From: a virus
Virus record (IMG/VR): IMGVR_UViG_3300028802_000029
Coordinates: 1-44,821 of that record
Length of the DNA stretch: 44,821 nt
Direction: 5' to 3' (one strand)
Part shown: one piece after another, positions 23,626-31,017 of the stretch
Layout of the letters: every line of letters begins with the position of its first letter
Numbering within the stretch: the stretch's first letter is position 1
Notes under the pieces: model-generated
What the model was told of the DNA's origin: nothing
Seen by the model: only the letters and a program-made list of their open reading frames with translations
Databases searched by the model: none
Program-made: the position numbers and the translations under genes

Positions 23626-24069
23626 CTAAACCTGAAGGTTGCGCTCAGCCTTCCGGCTGATCGTGGCCCAGATCCAGAATTCGCCAGCGGTCATTTCATC
23701 CACGTTATCCGCCGCGCCCGGGTCAGCGGTGAATAGCAGGTTGACCGCCGCAATCGCCGCATACGCGCCGATGCCTGAGCCACTCGCGTAATACTCACCA
23801 CCTGCGGCCAGCAGGTCCGAGGCTGCGAGCAGGGCGGCCACGCTGCCCGTGACGCCTACTGAGCCAGTCACAGCGGCCACCACATTTGCGTTGGTGCGCA
23901 CTTCGAGCAGCACGTTGTTGTTCACCACGTCGCCTATGGCCAGCGGGCAAAGCGTGATGCTCTGCGCCACGTCATCCGTCACGGTGGTGAAGTCCGCGTG
24001 GGTCACGATGAACAGGTCCGTCCACCCGATGCCACCGCGTTCCTCCAATTTGAGTCTATAAGCTCTCAT
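23626..24069 (-). CDS. Probable capsid decoration protein, copy 1
   Basis: 147 residues, paralogue of the gene at 23112-23570 (shared TDLF, EVRTNA, LAAGGEYY and C-terminal AGEFWIW). No membrane span or enzyme motif is seen. It is the first gene after the major capsid gene and its ATG follows hairpin H6 and a C/A-rich leader lacking a Shine-Dalgarno sequence. Two related but diverged decoration proteins could occupy different lattice positions or allow alternative surfaces. Confidence 0.75.
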   Translation of the reverse strand: MRAYRLKLEERGGIGWTDLFIVTHADFTTVTDDVAQSITLCPLAIGDVVNNNVLLEVRTNANVVAAVTGSVGVTGSVAALLAASDLLAAGGEYYASGSGIGAYAAIAAVNLLFTADPGAADNVDEMTAGEFWIWATISRKAERNLQV

Positions 24070-24077
24070 TATTTTTT

Positions 24078-24144
24078 GTTGGTTGGTGGTTGTGGGTTGC
24101 GGGTTGGCCGGCTAACAACCAGCCACCTGCCACCCACCACCCGC
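24078..24144. repeat. Heptad hairpin repeat H6 (variant family)
   Basis: The 7-bp period is the same as in H1-H5 but the unit differs: GGTTGTG/GGTTGCG units on the left and CCACCTG/CCACCCA-type units on the right. It lies between the major capsid stop and the first decoration gene. Confidence 0.75.
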
Positions 24145-24148
24145 AGAG

Positions 24149-25138
24149 TTAGGCCGTGTTCTTCCCGAGGCCGCGCGGGTTCTTCACACCGAGTGAAAAC
24201 ACCGTCTTGCAGTAGCCGCGAGGGCCGCCGCCGTAGTCAGGGAGATCCACCGAGTGCAATGCCTCAGCCATCTGAAGCTCCAGGAGCTCCATGTTGAGAA
24301 ACAGGGCGGCGTTCACGTCACCCACACCAGCCGCGTCGATCTTCAGGAATTGGCTGGGCATCAAATGCGCCATGCCAAAGCTGCTGTCGAAGATCCGCAC
24401 GCTGAGGCTGATCTGGTGCCGCACCGCGTCTTCCGTCACCTGGTAGCGGATATTTGTGGCGGATGAATTAACGCGCGTGAAGTTGTCCACCGTCTCGATG
24501 AACTCCACACCACCCACCACCTGGTAAGTTTTCTTCTCGCCATAGACCAGGTACATGGCCTGGAGCAGGCCGTTGAATTGCGCTTCGGTAATCGCGGCAC
24601 TGTAGGTGCCGATGTTGGCGGCCGGCGTGAGGAAGTCCGCAGGCACCGGCTGTGTGGCTTGCGCGGTGGCTTGTATCCACTTAAACAAACCGCGCGTGAC
24701 CCAGCCCGTGGAGCCTGAGCCCTGCACCATTTCCTGGTCGCCGCAGATGACGCTTTCCAGGTCGCGTTTGAGCTCGCGCACGCACTTGGCTTTAGCCTCA
24801 CCGTAGAGATCACTGGTGCCGGCCACGGCCACCATCATTTCCACGTCCGTGACGGCGAAGCTGTCTTCCAGGATGTGGATGTAATTGCCGAACCGGGAGC
24901 GTTTGCTCGCCTTGTTCGAGAATGAATTAACGTCGAGACCTTCAGGCACACCCGTAGTGCGTGGGGCACGGAGTGTGTCTGCGAGTACTTCCACCAGCGT
25001 GGCCTTAGGCGCGGGGCCTTTGGAGATCATGCTGGTGACCGGAGTACCTTCCGGTTCGAGAATCGTGAGAATATCTCTCAGATCCTCGCGGTTACCGCCC
25101 GTTGTGGACGGGCTGGCATACGAATTTGCACTTGGCAT
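24149..25138 (-). CDS. Major capsid protein (SU10/DUF5309-like)
   Basis: 329 residues. The start NREDLRDILTILEPEGTPVTSMISKG followed by KATLVEVLADTLRAPR is the characteristic N-terminal block of DUF5309/SU10-type major capsid proteins (HK97 fold). Also seen are a helical spine (KCVRELKRDLESVICGDQEM) and a C-terminal block MLPSQFLKIDAAG-like (HLMPSQFLKIDAAG). It forms the shell. It lies three bases after the scaffold gene; AAAGG eight bases before the ATG is one of the better ribosome-binding candidates in the head block, fitting high expression. Confidence 0.85.
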   Translation of the reverse strand: MPSANSYASPSTTGGNREDLRDILTILEPEGTPVTSMISKGPAPKATLVEVLADTLRAPRTTGVPEGLDVNSFSNKASKRSRFGNYIHILEDSFAVTDVEMMVAVAGTSDLYGEAKAKCVRELKRDLESVICGDQEMVQGSGSTGWVTRGLFKWIQATAQATQPVPADFLTPAANIGTYSAAITEAQFNGLLQAMYLVYGEKKTYQVVGGVEFIETVDNFTRVNSSATNIRYQVTEDAVRHQISLSVRIFDSSFGMAHLMPSQFLKIDAAGVGDVNAALFLNMELLELQMAEALHSVDLPDYGGGPRGYCKTVFSLGVKNPRGLGKNTA

Positions 25139-25140
25139 CG

Positions 25141-26160
25141 TTAAACCTTTCGCTCTGCTGCGAAGCGCCGTGCTAAGTCTTGTGCCCGACCAGTCTCTTG
25201 GAATGTTTGCTGAGCCGCTTTGACATCGGCACTGGGTTCACCCTCCGCCGCGCGCGCCGGGGCACTGCCTCCGGTGGGGGCGCGTAAGGGTGGTTTGGTA
25301 GTGGTATTGGGGGCGGTGCCGCCGCCAGGCGCGGGTGCGCGTTTAAGGCGCGCGGCGCGGCCGGCGAGCATATCAGCCAGGCTGATACGCGCATCGGGCA
25401 CTTCCCGCAGCCAGGGCAACTTATCGAGCATCGTTTGGATGTTCCGAGCCGTCTCGCTGCTTTCGTCCTTGAGCGCGGGATACGCCTTCACGGCTTCCGA
25501 GTCCCAATACTCATGCAGGTTGCGCATCTCGGTTTGGTGCTCGCGCAGTTGCCCGCGCAGATCGCCTATGTCCTCCTGCGCGCTGAGTTTCAGAGAGCGC
25601 ACTTGTTCGGGGCTGTAGCTCACCTCGTTACCTTTGTCGTCGGTAAGCTGCGCGCCGTCCGCGTTCTCCTCCGCCCAGCGCACCAGCTCGCGTTTATGGG
25701 CGAGTTGTTGCTGGAGCTCTTGCTCGCGGAAGTTCCAGACCTTGGTTTTGCCGTTGACCTGGGCGCGTGTCTTGTCCAGTTCACCGGCTGCGTCCTCGGC
25801 CCGTTTCTCCGCTGCCGCCAGGCGCTCCTCAAGGGCGCGTTGTTTGGCGGTGATCTTGGCGATCCGCTTTTGATACCACTCAGGTGCGCCGGTATCTGTC
25901 TCACCTCCCTCCCCGGTTGCACCTGGTTCACCTGTTCCCGTCTCCGCATTCTCTCCAAAAAGTTCCTGCCCGGTCCCAGGCGTTTCACCGGCTGGCGCTT
26001 CTTCCGCTGGTGTTGCTCCTGGGGCCAACGTGGTGCCGGCAGTGTGAGTGCCCGCGCCCGCGTCAGGCGGCGCCTTCTTCGTCAGTTGCGCCGCTAACTG
26101 CGCCACGGTTATTCCCGCTCCCGTTTCCGTGGCTGTTCCGGTTTGGTTTTCGTCTGCCAT
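25141..26160 (-). CDS. Scaffolding protein
   Basis: 339 residues with the usual scaffold composition: a disordered acidic Gly/Thr/Glu N-terminus (about 1-95), a long charged coiled coil (ALEERLAAAEKRAEDAAGEL onward to about residue 220), and a Pro/Ala-rich linker before a short basic C-terminal helix (QDLARRFAAERKV) that would contact the capsid. It is directly upstream of the capsid gene. Expected to guide procapsid assembly and leave before or during packaging. No protease domain is seen. Confidence 0.8.
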   Translation of the reverse strand: MADENQTGTATETGAGITVAQLAAQLTKKAPPDAGAGTHTAGTTLAPGATPAEEAPAGETPGTGQELFGENAETGTGEPGATGEGGETDTGAPEWYQKRIAKITAKQRALEERLAAAEKRAEDAAGELDKTRAQVNGKTKVWNFREQELQQQLAHKRELVRWAEENADGAQLTDDKGNEVSYSPEQVRSLKLSAQEDIGDLRGQLREHQTEMRNLHEYWDSEAVKAYPALKDESSETARNIQTMLDKLPWLREVPDARISLADMLAGRAARLKRAPAPGGGTAPNTTTKPPLRAPTGGSAPARAAEGEPSADVKAAQQTFQETGRAQDLARRFAAERKV

Positions 26161-26322
26161 GCGCTTTTGGTCATCCCCCGCAAGTGGGGAAACAGCTTTG
26201 ATGGGCTCAAAGTCAGAAAGCCGGTTTACTTTCGTCAGGCGCTTATCCCCGCCAGAGGGAGTCAGAGCTCTGTGAAAAGCTCAGGATGCGCTTCTAAACC
26301 TGGAGAGAGAGAAGGGGAAGAG

Positions 26323-26346
26323 ACTGGTGTACGAGTTGACACCAGT
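26323..26346. other. Inverted repeat upstream of scaffold
   Basis: ACTGGTGT and ACACCAGT form a perfect 8-bp inverted repeat around an 8-nt loop. On the minus strand it is followed by a pyrimidine-rich run (CTCTTCCCCTTCTCTCTCTC). It is in the 200-bp gap before scaffold, where a promoter, terminator or processing site for the head genes could lie. No confident promoter was found. Confidence 0.55.
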
Positions 26347-26361
26347 TAGCACTACTTGGCG

Positions 26362-26622
26362 CTAGTTTGTCGGGGCAGGAGGGAGGAATTTTTGAAGGTG
26401 GAAGCCGATTTCACCCGGCTTTAGACATGCCAGCGCCAGGTCTGTGATCTCCCATTTACAGTCGATACAAAACCAGCCTTGCCAGTGCTCGTGGTCCACG
26501 CGCCGCAGTGTGCCGTAGATGCACCTGGGGCAATCCTTTTCATAACGCAGCGTGCCTGGGGCGAAAAACGGCATGCCGGCCGGTGAGTAACAGTTTTTGA
26601 TCGTGCCGCTGCTCAGGTTCAC
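26362..26622 (-). CDS. Small zinc-ribbon protein
   Basis: 86 residues from GTG 26622, which overlaps the previous TGA (GTGA). Two cysteine pairs, CPRC and CIDC, about 22 residues apart, form a likely zinc ribbon around RRVDHEHWQGWF. The C-terminus is KPGEIGFHLQKFLPPAPTN. A longer frame upstream is only overlap with the neighbour. Part of the coupled chain of small genes between terminase and scaffold; role unknown. Confidence 0.65.
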   Translation of the reverse strand: MNLSSGTIKNCYSPAGMPFFAPGTLRYEKDCPRCIYGTLRRVDHEHWQGWFCIDCKWEITDLALACLKPGEIGFHLQKFLPPAPTN

Positions 26623-26939
26623 GGGATCTTGCCTTGCGCATCGTCCTCGCGGATCTTCACGGCGCGCGCGTGGATGGCATCGTAAACAGCCTTCCGCTCC
26701 GGGTAACTCTCCCGTGCCCACGTTTCGCTGACTAGCACGGCCTCATGCTCGGCAACGTAGATGACAGGCGCGCCATCATAACTGGCGCACAGCGCGGCCT
26801 CCGCATCAGCCAAGCCTGTGGCACCAGCGTAGAAAAATAGCTCATCACCTCGCCAACAAATCACACCCATGGCCGGCCGCCAACGATTCGCCTCCTCCGG
26901 CGAGAGCTGGGGTGTTATGCAGTAAGTTTGCTCTTTCAT
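26619..26939 (-). CDS. Hypothetical protein
   Basis: 106 residues beginning MKEQTYCITPQLSPEEANRW. Mixed alpha/beta, with an acidic middle (GLADAEAALCASYDGAPVIYVAEHEAV) and a charged C-terminus. Start and stop overlap both neighbours by four bases, so it belongs to a translationally coupled cassette. No family recognised. Confidence 0.65.
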   Translation of the reverse strand: MKEQTYCITPQLSPEEANRWRPAMGVICWRGDELFFYAGATGLADAEAALCASYDGAPVIYVAEHEAVLVSETWARESYPERKAVYDAIHARAVKIREDDAQGKIP

Positions 26940-27079
26940 TTTTCCAATTTCCGCTTTTCCAATTCCTCCAGTCTCCGTTTCAGCTTGCGTTGTGTGCGTT
27001 CAAACCAGCCGAGTTTATCAATGGCCCAACCTAGCAGTTGGTCCAGGAGTATCAGAGCCCCGAGCAGGATTTCGTTCAT
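26936..27079 (-). CDS. 47-residue membrane-anchored coiled-coil peptide
   Basis: Short gene with ATGA overlaps at both ends, which supports it. The sequence starts MNEILLGALILLDQLLGWAI, one hydrophobic helix, then KLGWFERTQRKLKRRLEELE, a strongly basic coiled coil ending KRKLEK. A membrane-tethered cytoplasmic helix of this kind could be a holin, antiholin or regulator of lysis timing, but nothing proves it. Confidence 0.65.
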   Translation of the reverse strand: MNEILLGALILLDQLLGWAIDKLGWFERTQRKLKRRLEELEKRKLEK

Positions 27080-27345
27080 TTCTCCTCCGCTGGCGGTTCG
27101 ATCAGGGTTTGGATGCGGGCTTTGATTTCATCCACGGCATCCACACTGCCCATGGCGTGGGCGAGCACGCCGTGGTTGTTAGACTCCGCCGCGCCGCAGC
27201 CCTGGGCCAGGCGTGTCTTGCGCACGTCATCCAGGAGGGCCACCACGGCGGGAAAGCGCGGGTCACTGGCCAGCGCCCAAATATCCCGCGCCACATGCTC
27301 ACCCGGGAGCTGGTCCGCCGCCATCTGTAGATCTTTGAAGTTCAT
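27076..27345 (-). CDS. Hypothetical protein
   Basis: 89 residues from MNFKDLQMAADQLPGEH; earlier in-frame codons belong to the upstream overlap. Helical, with RDIWALASDPRFPAVVALLDDVR and a conserved-looking GAAESNNHGVLAHAMGSVDAV. Its size, helical content and location near head genes resemble small phage head-assembly proteins. No assignment is made. Confidence 0.65.
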   Translation of the reverse strand: MNFKDLQMAADQLPGEHVARDIWALASDPRFPAVVALLDDVRKTRLAQGCGAAESNNHGVLAHAMGSVDAVDEIKARIQTLIEPPAEEK

Positions 27346-27476
27346 TTTGGTTCGTGTTTCAGTTCCGTTTCCCACCTGGCGGCAGATGCCTTTCCCCGCT
27401 TAATGCGGAGCGCAGCTTTCCTGCGGTTCGCGTTGCGGCTCCAGTCTTTTCGTGATTTGCGCCGATGAAAACTCAT
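27342..27476 (-). CDS. 44-residue basic peptide
   Basis: MSFHRRKSRKDWSRNANRRK and onward; about one third Arg/Lys. Its TGA overlaps the next ATG (ATGA), which is the rule in this cassette. It may bind DNA or RNA. A 52-codon frame starting at a GTG overlaps it in another phase and is considered less likely. Confidence 0.55.
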   Translation of the reverse strand: MSFHRRKSRKDWSRNANRRKAALRIKRGKASAARWETELKHEPK

Positions 27477-27523
27477 CCCGTGCTAGGCGTCGTTTTTGAT
27501 GCTCAATCCAGTGTTCGGCACGA

Positions 27524-27703
27524 TCACTGTTTCGCGTTTCTCGCCGACTCACACATGACACACCCGCAGCCCACCTTTGGAGCTTCTATCATCGTGTGTT
27601 TTCGCGTGATTAGAAATCGGACATCCAGCCAGATTTGCCGAACCATGCGCTGCACCGAACCGCCAATTGCGCTTGGTGATTTGCCTTGGGGTTTCTCTTT
27701 CAT
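27524..27703 (-). CDS. 59-residue peptide with CxCxxC motif
   Basis: Starts MKEKPQGKSPSAIGG and ends with GCGCVMCESARNAKQ. The three closely spaced cysteines (C-x-C-x2-C) may bind zinc. Middle part VRQIWLDVRFLITRKHTM is amphipathic. It fills the otherwise empty stretch between the 216-residue gene and the basic peptide gene. Role unknown. Confidence 0.6.
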   Translation of the reverse strand: MKEKPQGKSPSAIGGSVQRMVRQIWLDVRFLITRKHTMIEAPKVGCGCVMCESARNAKQ

Positions 27704-27736
27704 ACGTCAGTTCGTGGCGGTTGGTGAGCTTATTCG

Positions 27737-28387
27737 TTATGCCTCGCGGTCCCACCATCTCGGCGGCAACGCCATGAAGACGCTTTTGGTTTTGTGTTCG
27801 CCGATGATGTTCTCCGTCACCGTCCGCGATTCCACACGGATTCGGCCAGTCGCTAGCACTCGCAGACGGTCCCGCCATGAGAGTTCCGATGTCACGCGGC
27901 ACACGAGCACGTCTTTGTGTGTCGGCGGTGCTTCCGGCAGGTCGCAGTGTTGCGGTGGCCAGAGTTTGCATCGGAGTTTGTCCCGCCACGTCCACGGGCG
28001 CGAAAGGCATAACGAGGCGCTGGAGCGCAACGCCGGGAAAGCGTTTGCGGTTGTGCCTTGAGGGTTCGGTGACTTGAGTTTTGCGATGCGCTCCACGATC
28101 CACTGCATGGCCTCAGTATCGTCATTGGCTACTTGCTTTTCACCCGTCGCCACTTGCCGGATTTCCTCGATGGCGTCTCGCGCATCAGTCAGAGCACCGA
28201 GCGCACACTGATGACACAGATTCATCGCGGGATCATCATGCCACTCGCAGCCTTCGAGCAGGAACATCGCAGCGCCACAGCAGGCGCAGGCTGGGTTTTC
28301 AGCGTCCCATTCATAATTCACCGAACACGTCGCTCCAGGCGGCGGCGGGGAGCCGGTTGAGTCGGGCCTTGGGTCAGTGCCTTTCAT
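27737..28387 (-). CDS. Hypothetical protein with N-terminal zinc motif
   Basis: 216 residues. N-terminal half has CACCGA and CHQC about 27 residues apart (a zinc ribbon), then an acidic helix (DARDAIEEIRQVATGEKQ). The C-terminal third, LSWRDRLRVLATGRIRVESR, is a recurrent small-phage-protein ending. Start overlaps the HTH gene stop (ATGA). Possibly two fused modules. Function unknown. Confidence 0.65.
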   Translation of the reverse strand: MKGTDPRPDSTGSPPPPGATCSVNYEWDAENPACACCGAAMFLLEGCEWHDDPAMNLCHQCALGALTDARDAIEEIRQVATGEKQVANDDTEAMQWIVERIAKLKSPNPQGTTANAFPALRSSASLCLSRPWTWRDKLRCKLWPPQHCDLPEAPPTHKDVLVCRVTSELSWRDRLRVLATGRIRVESRTVTENIIGEHKTKSVFMALPPRWWDREA

Positions 28388-28587
28388 TTGCCATTTCCAT
28401 TTCCTTTCAACCCTGCCATCTCGCGCACACTCTCGCGATAGTATTTGAACTCACTGCCGAAACGCCGGCCGCGCAGCACACCATCTTCCACCAGCACTTT
28501 GAGCTTGCGGCTGGACATTCCGGTGAGATCCATCACGAGTTGCCTGCGCAAGAGCACGGGCAAACAGTTGAATTGTTCCACAGTCAT
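28384..28587 (-). CDS. Small winged-helix DNA-binding protein
   Basis: 67 residues starting MTVEQFNCLPVLLRRQLVMD. The segment LTGMSSRKLKVLVEDGVLRG followed by RRFGSEFKYYRESVREM matches the MerR/excisionase-like helix-turn-helix with wing (a turn at about residue 24, wing at about 42). Such proteins act as recombination directionality or transcription factors. Both ends overlap neighbours by four bases. Confidence 0.65.
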   Translation of the reverse strand: MTVEQFNCLPVLLRRQLVMDLTGMSSRKLKVLVEDGVLRGRRFGSEFKYYRESVREMAGLKGNGNGK

Positions 28588-28703
28588 TTGAGTCCATGCA
28601 GCGCGATGCGCCAGTAAGCCAGCAGCTCGCCTACAGCCTGCGCCAGCGCGAGCAGCAGGAGAACCACGATGAACGCATCCCACAGGTTTGGTTTGTTTTT
28701 CAT
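28584..28703 (-). CDS. 39-residue single-span membrane peptide
   Basis: Sequence MKNKPNLWDAFIVVLLLLAL followed by AQAVGELLAYWRIALHGLK: positively charged N-terminus, one hydrophobic helix and a short tail. ATGA overlaps at both ends support it. Candidate holin-like or membrane regulator; no direct evidence. Confidence 0.65.
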   Translation of the reverse strand: MKNKPNLWDAFIVVLLLLALAQAVGELLAYWRIALHGLK

Positions 28704-28921
28704 TCAGTCACCGTTTGCTCAGCGGCCAGCAAGCGCATTTTCTGGTGCCATTTACGGCCGCAACACGGGCACTGGACGGATACGGTGGTGTCCTCAGGTA
28801 ACGCGGGTGCATCCTCGTCCCGCTGTTTGTGGTAACCCAGGTTCAAGCCCAAGTGCGCGGGCAATTCCCAGCCGCAATCACATTCTTTGGCTCGCTGCTC
28901 TTTCGTAGCTGTCAAGTTCAT
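28700..28921 (-). CDS. Small zinc-ribbon protein
   Basis: 73 residues. CDCG near residue 14 and CPCCGRKWHQKM near residue 51 provide four to five cysteines for a zinc ribbon. Directly downstream of the terminase gene (12-base gap). Role unknown; such proteins are frequent in phage genomes. Confidence 0.65.
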   Translation of the reverse strand: MNLTATKEQRAKECDCGWELPAHLGLNLGYHKQRDEDAPALPEDTTVSVQCPCCGRKWHQKMRLLAAEQTVTE

Positions 28922-28933
28922 GGTTTCCTTCCT

Positions 28934-30673
28934 TCACCCATAGGCCCCTCCTCCGGTGCATTCGAGCGCGCCGGCATCTGCAAAGAGCAAATTGCCAGCG
29001 GCCATGAGCCCCAGGCAATCCACCGGGTCTTTGCACGCGCCTTTTTGCCCATCGCGCCCCGTCCAATTTTGGAGCGCCCAAATCGTGTTGCGGCAATTCC
29101 GGCTCACATAGAGCCGGGGCTCATTCATCAGCGGTTCCAGTGGCCGGTCTGTGTCCCAAGCCAGAAGATCGTTTATGGCGCTCACCTTCTCCTCGATCTC
29201 GATACCGCTCCCCGGCACAAAGGGCATGGCTGGGCCTATGAGTTTATCCTCACGATCAAATTGTTGTTCGTTCATCCGGTCCAAGAGACACGTGCCGCCT
29301 TTGTCCGCCGCCACCTGGGCCTTAGCCGCGCGCGGGTCCATGATGCGTTCGAGGATCGCTTCACCAGGTATGAGGTCAGAGGTATGAGGTTCGAGTCCTA
29401 CCTCATCCCTCTTACCTCTTACCTTCCTCCCCATCTCTTCCGAGAGAAGTAACTTTTTGTAGTCCACAATGCCGTAACCCAGCGAACGCTGGGCGGGTCC
29501 TGGCGCGCCGTCCAGGTGCGTGTTGCTTTCGCTGGCCACGGCCCACTCACCGTAACGGTCCACATCAGGCCATTCCCGGTAAATGTAATGACGGCCGAAA
29601 GGGTCCACACGCACCCAAAGCAGAAACCAATTACGGGCGCCGGCCGGGTCCGCGATGCAGTAGTTTGTCCCATCCACGGGTATGCGCGCCTCATCCACGA
29701 TGTTGTGCGCGCCGAACAGCGGGAACACATCGCCAAAAGTTTTCTCAGTGTAACCATAAGCTCGCACCATCACAAAGCTGCGGTCTTTCCCGGCGCATTC
29801 CTTCACCAGCTCCGGGTAATTGCCGAACGGGTTCATGTCCGAGTGAAAGAAGATCACCCGCCAGTTTGGGCTCACCGGCTCCATCACATAAGGCATGTGG
29901 CCAGGCGGGCCTTGCGGCACGTTCACCGTGTCCGGCAGCAGCTCGGACTTGCGCCACTGGGTCACACGCGCGCCGTCCTGGATCTGTTTTACCGTCATGC
30001 TGTAGCCTTGCACCGGCGTAAAGGTCACTATCATTTGGCCGGCGCGCGTCACCAGGCGGAAGCCGAGGGTCTCCACCCACGCCCAGGGCACAAGCTCATC
30101 ACACCACACCAGGTCAAGCTCCCAGCCTTCGAGCACGCCTATGTCCTGCGCGTAATTGTAGAACCAGCATTGCGAGCCGTTGGGTGCCACGAAGGTGTTT
30201 TCAGTGAAGCCGCCTTTGCGCGAGTATTTGAGGTTCGCCACTGAGCCCTTGGGTGCCGCGAGCCATTCCGGTGGCAGGAACTCGTGCACGTAAGGTTGTT
30301 GGAGCGCCACACTGTTTGGCCCGGTGGCTTGCAAACACATCACGCGCCGGTCTGGTTTGCTGGCCATCATGGTCACGATGCGCCTGGCCGCGTATTTGGA
30401 TTTGGCGCTGCGGTTGCCACCTAACACGAGCAAACGCGGCGCCGCCTCCAAAAGCGCGTCCGCATCTTTCCAATGCGGGAGATACACGCCGAAGTGGTAA
30501 GGGTCGTTCTTCTCGTTTTGAATCATCTCCTCGCGCGAGTGGAGCCAGTCGCAAAATGCGTCCGGCCCACCCATGCGCGTGATGGCGGCGCGCGCCTCCT
30601 CCACGGTGCCCGGGAGTTTGAGCACCGGATGCGCGGAGGGCTTGAACCCCGCCAGTTTTTCAAGCGTGTCCAT
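28934..30673 (-). CDS. terL: Terminase large subunit
   Basis: 579 residues. Walker A LGGNRSAKS (about 84-92) and Walker B LDLVWCDE (about 186-193) mark the packaging ATPase; the RNase H-like nuclease begins near IADPAGARNW (about 337). The enzyme pumps DNA into the procapsid through portal and cuts concatemers. Start ATG overlaps the previous TGA (TGATG). Odd: residues about 416-436 (GRKVRGKRDEVGLEPHTSDL) are encoded by a heptad hairpin repeat, an in-frame insert in the nuclease half. Headful packaging is compatible with the terminal redundancy. Confidence 0.9.
   Translation of the reverse strand: MDTLEKLAGFKPSAHPVLKLPGTVEEARAAITRMGGPDAFCDWLHSREEMIQNEKNDPYHFGVYLPHWKDADALLEAAPRLLVLGGNRSAKSKYAARRIVTMMASKPDRRVMCLQATGPNSVALQQPYVHEFLPPEWLAAPKGSVANLKYSRKGGFTENTFVAPNGSQCWFYNYAQDIGVLEGWELDLVWCDELVPWAWVETLGFRLVTRAGQMIVTFTPVQGYSMTVKQIQDGARVTQWRKSELLPDTVNVPQGPPGHMPYVMEPVSPNWRVIFFHSDMNPFGNYPELVKECAGKDRSFVMVRAYGYTEKTFGDVFPLFGAHNIVDEARIPVDGTNYCIADPAGARNWFLLWVRVDPFGRHYIYREWPDVDRYGEWAVASESNTHLDGAPGPAQRSLGYGIVDYKKLLLSEEMGRKVRGKRDEVGLEPHTSDLIPGEAILERIMDPRAAKAQVAADKGGTCLLDRMNEQQFDREDKLIGPAMPFVPGSGIEIEEKVSAINDLLAWDTDRPLEPLMNEPRLYVSRNCRNTIWALQNWTGRDGQKGACKDPVDCLGLMAAGNLLFADAGALECTGGGAYG
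29366..29428. repeat. Heptad hairpin repeat H7 inside terL
   Basis: Left arm AGGTATG/AGGTCAG/AGGTATG, right arm CTACCTC/ATCCCTC/TTACCTC/TTACCTTCC. 63 bp, an exact multiple of three, adding about 21 codons. Orientation is reversed relative to H1-H5: here AGGTATG-type units lie on the left. Confidence 0.85.
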
Positions 30674-31017
30674 CAGAGCTTGCGATAAACGCGGCCGCGC
30701 CGCGCGTTAGAGCTTTGCACGCGCATCTTGCGCGTGAGATCGGTTACCTGGACCAGGCCGGTCCTGCGTATCTGCGGCCAGATCGTGCCCCACGTGTTGT
30801 TATGCCCAGGCGGGTCCGGCACGCCAGCGGCCAGCGCCTCCACACGAAAATCCTCGCCAATAAACGTGTAATCATCAGGCTTGGCCGCCAGCCATGCCTT
30901 GAAATAATTCACCACCCGCAACACCCACGCACTTTTCTGGCGCACTGCGCAGCCCTCACGCCGGCGCGTCCGTTTCGGCCGTTTGTCCTCGGGGAAAAGT
31001 GTGAGCTGGTCGATCAC
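30673..31017 (-). CDS. Winged-helix-like protein, paralogue 2
   Basis: 114 residues from GTG 31017, which overlaps the previous TGA (GTGA); another GTG at 31029 is possible. The segment YTFIGEDFRVEALAAGVPDP followed by NNTWGTIWPQIRRTGLVQVT resembles the small phage winged-helix family with a P-x-N-x-WG core. The upstream gene has the same layout, so the pair are tandem paralogues. Immediately before terminase; a role as small terminase or packaging/regulatory DNA-binding protein is possible. Confidence 0.6.
   Translation of the reverse strand: MIDQLTLFPEDKRPKRTRRREGCAVRQKSAWVLRVVNYFKAWLAAKPDDYTFIGEDFRVEALAAGVPDPPGHNNTWGTIWPQIRRTGLVQVTDLTRKMRVQSSNARRGRVYRKL

Noticed and set aside
27549-28103. 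184-codon leftward frame overlapping the 216-residue gene
   Set aside because: Different phase from the zinc-motif gene that has coupled start and recognisable C-terminal motif; no motif of its own.
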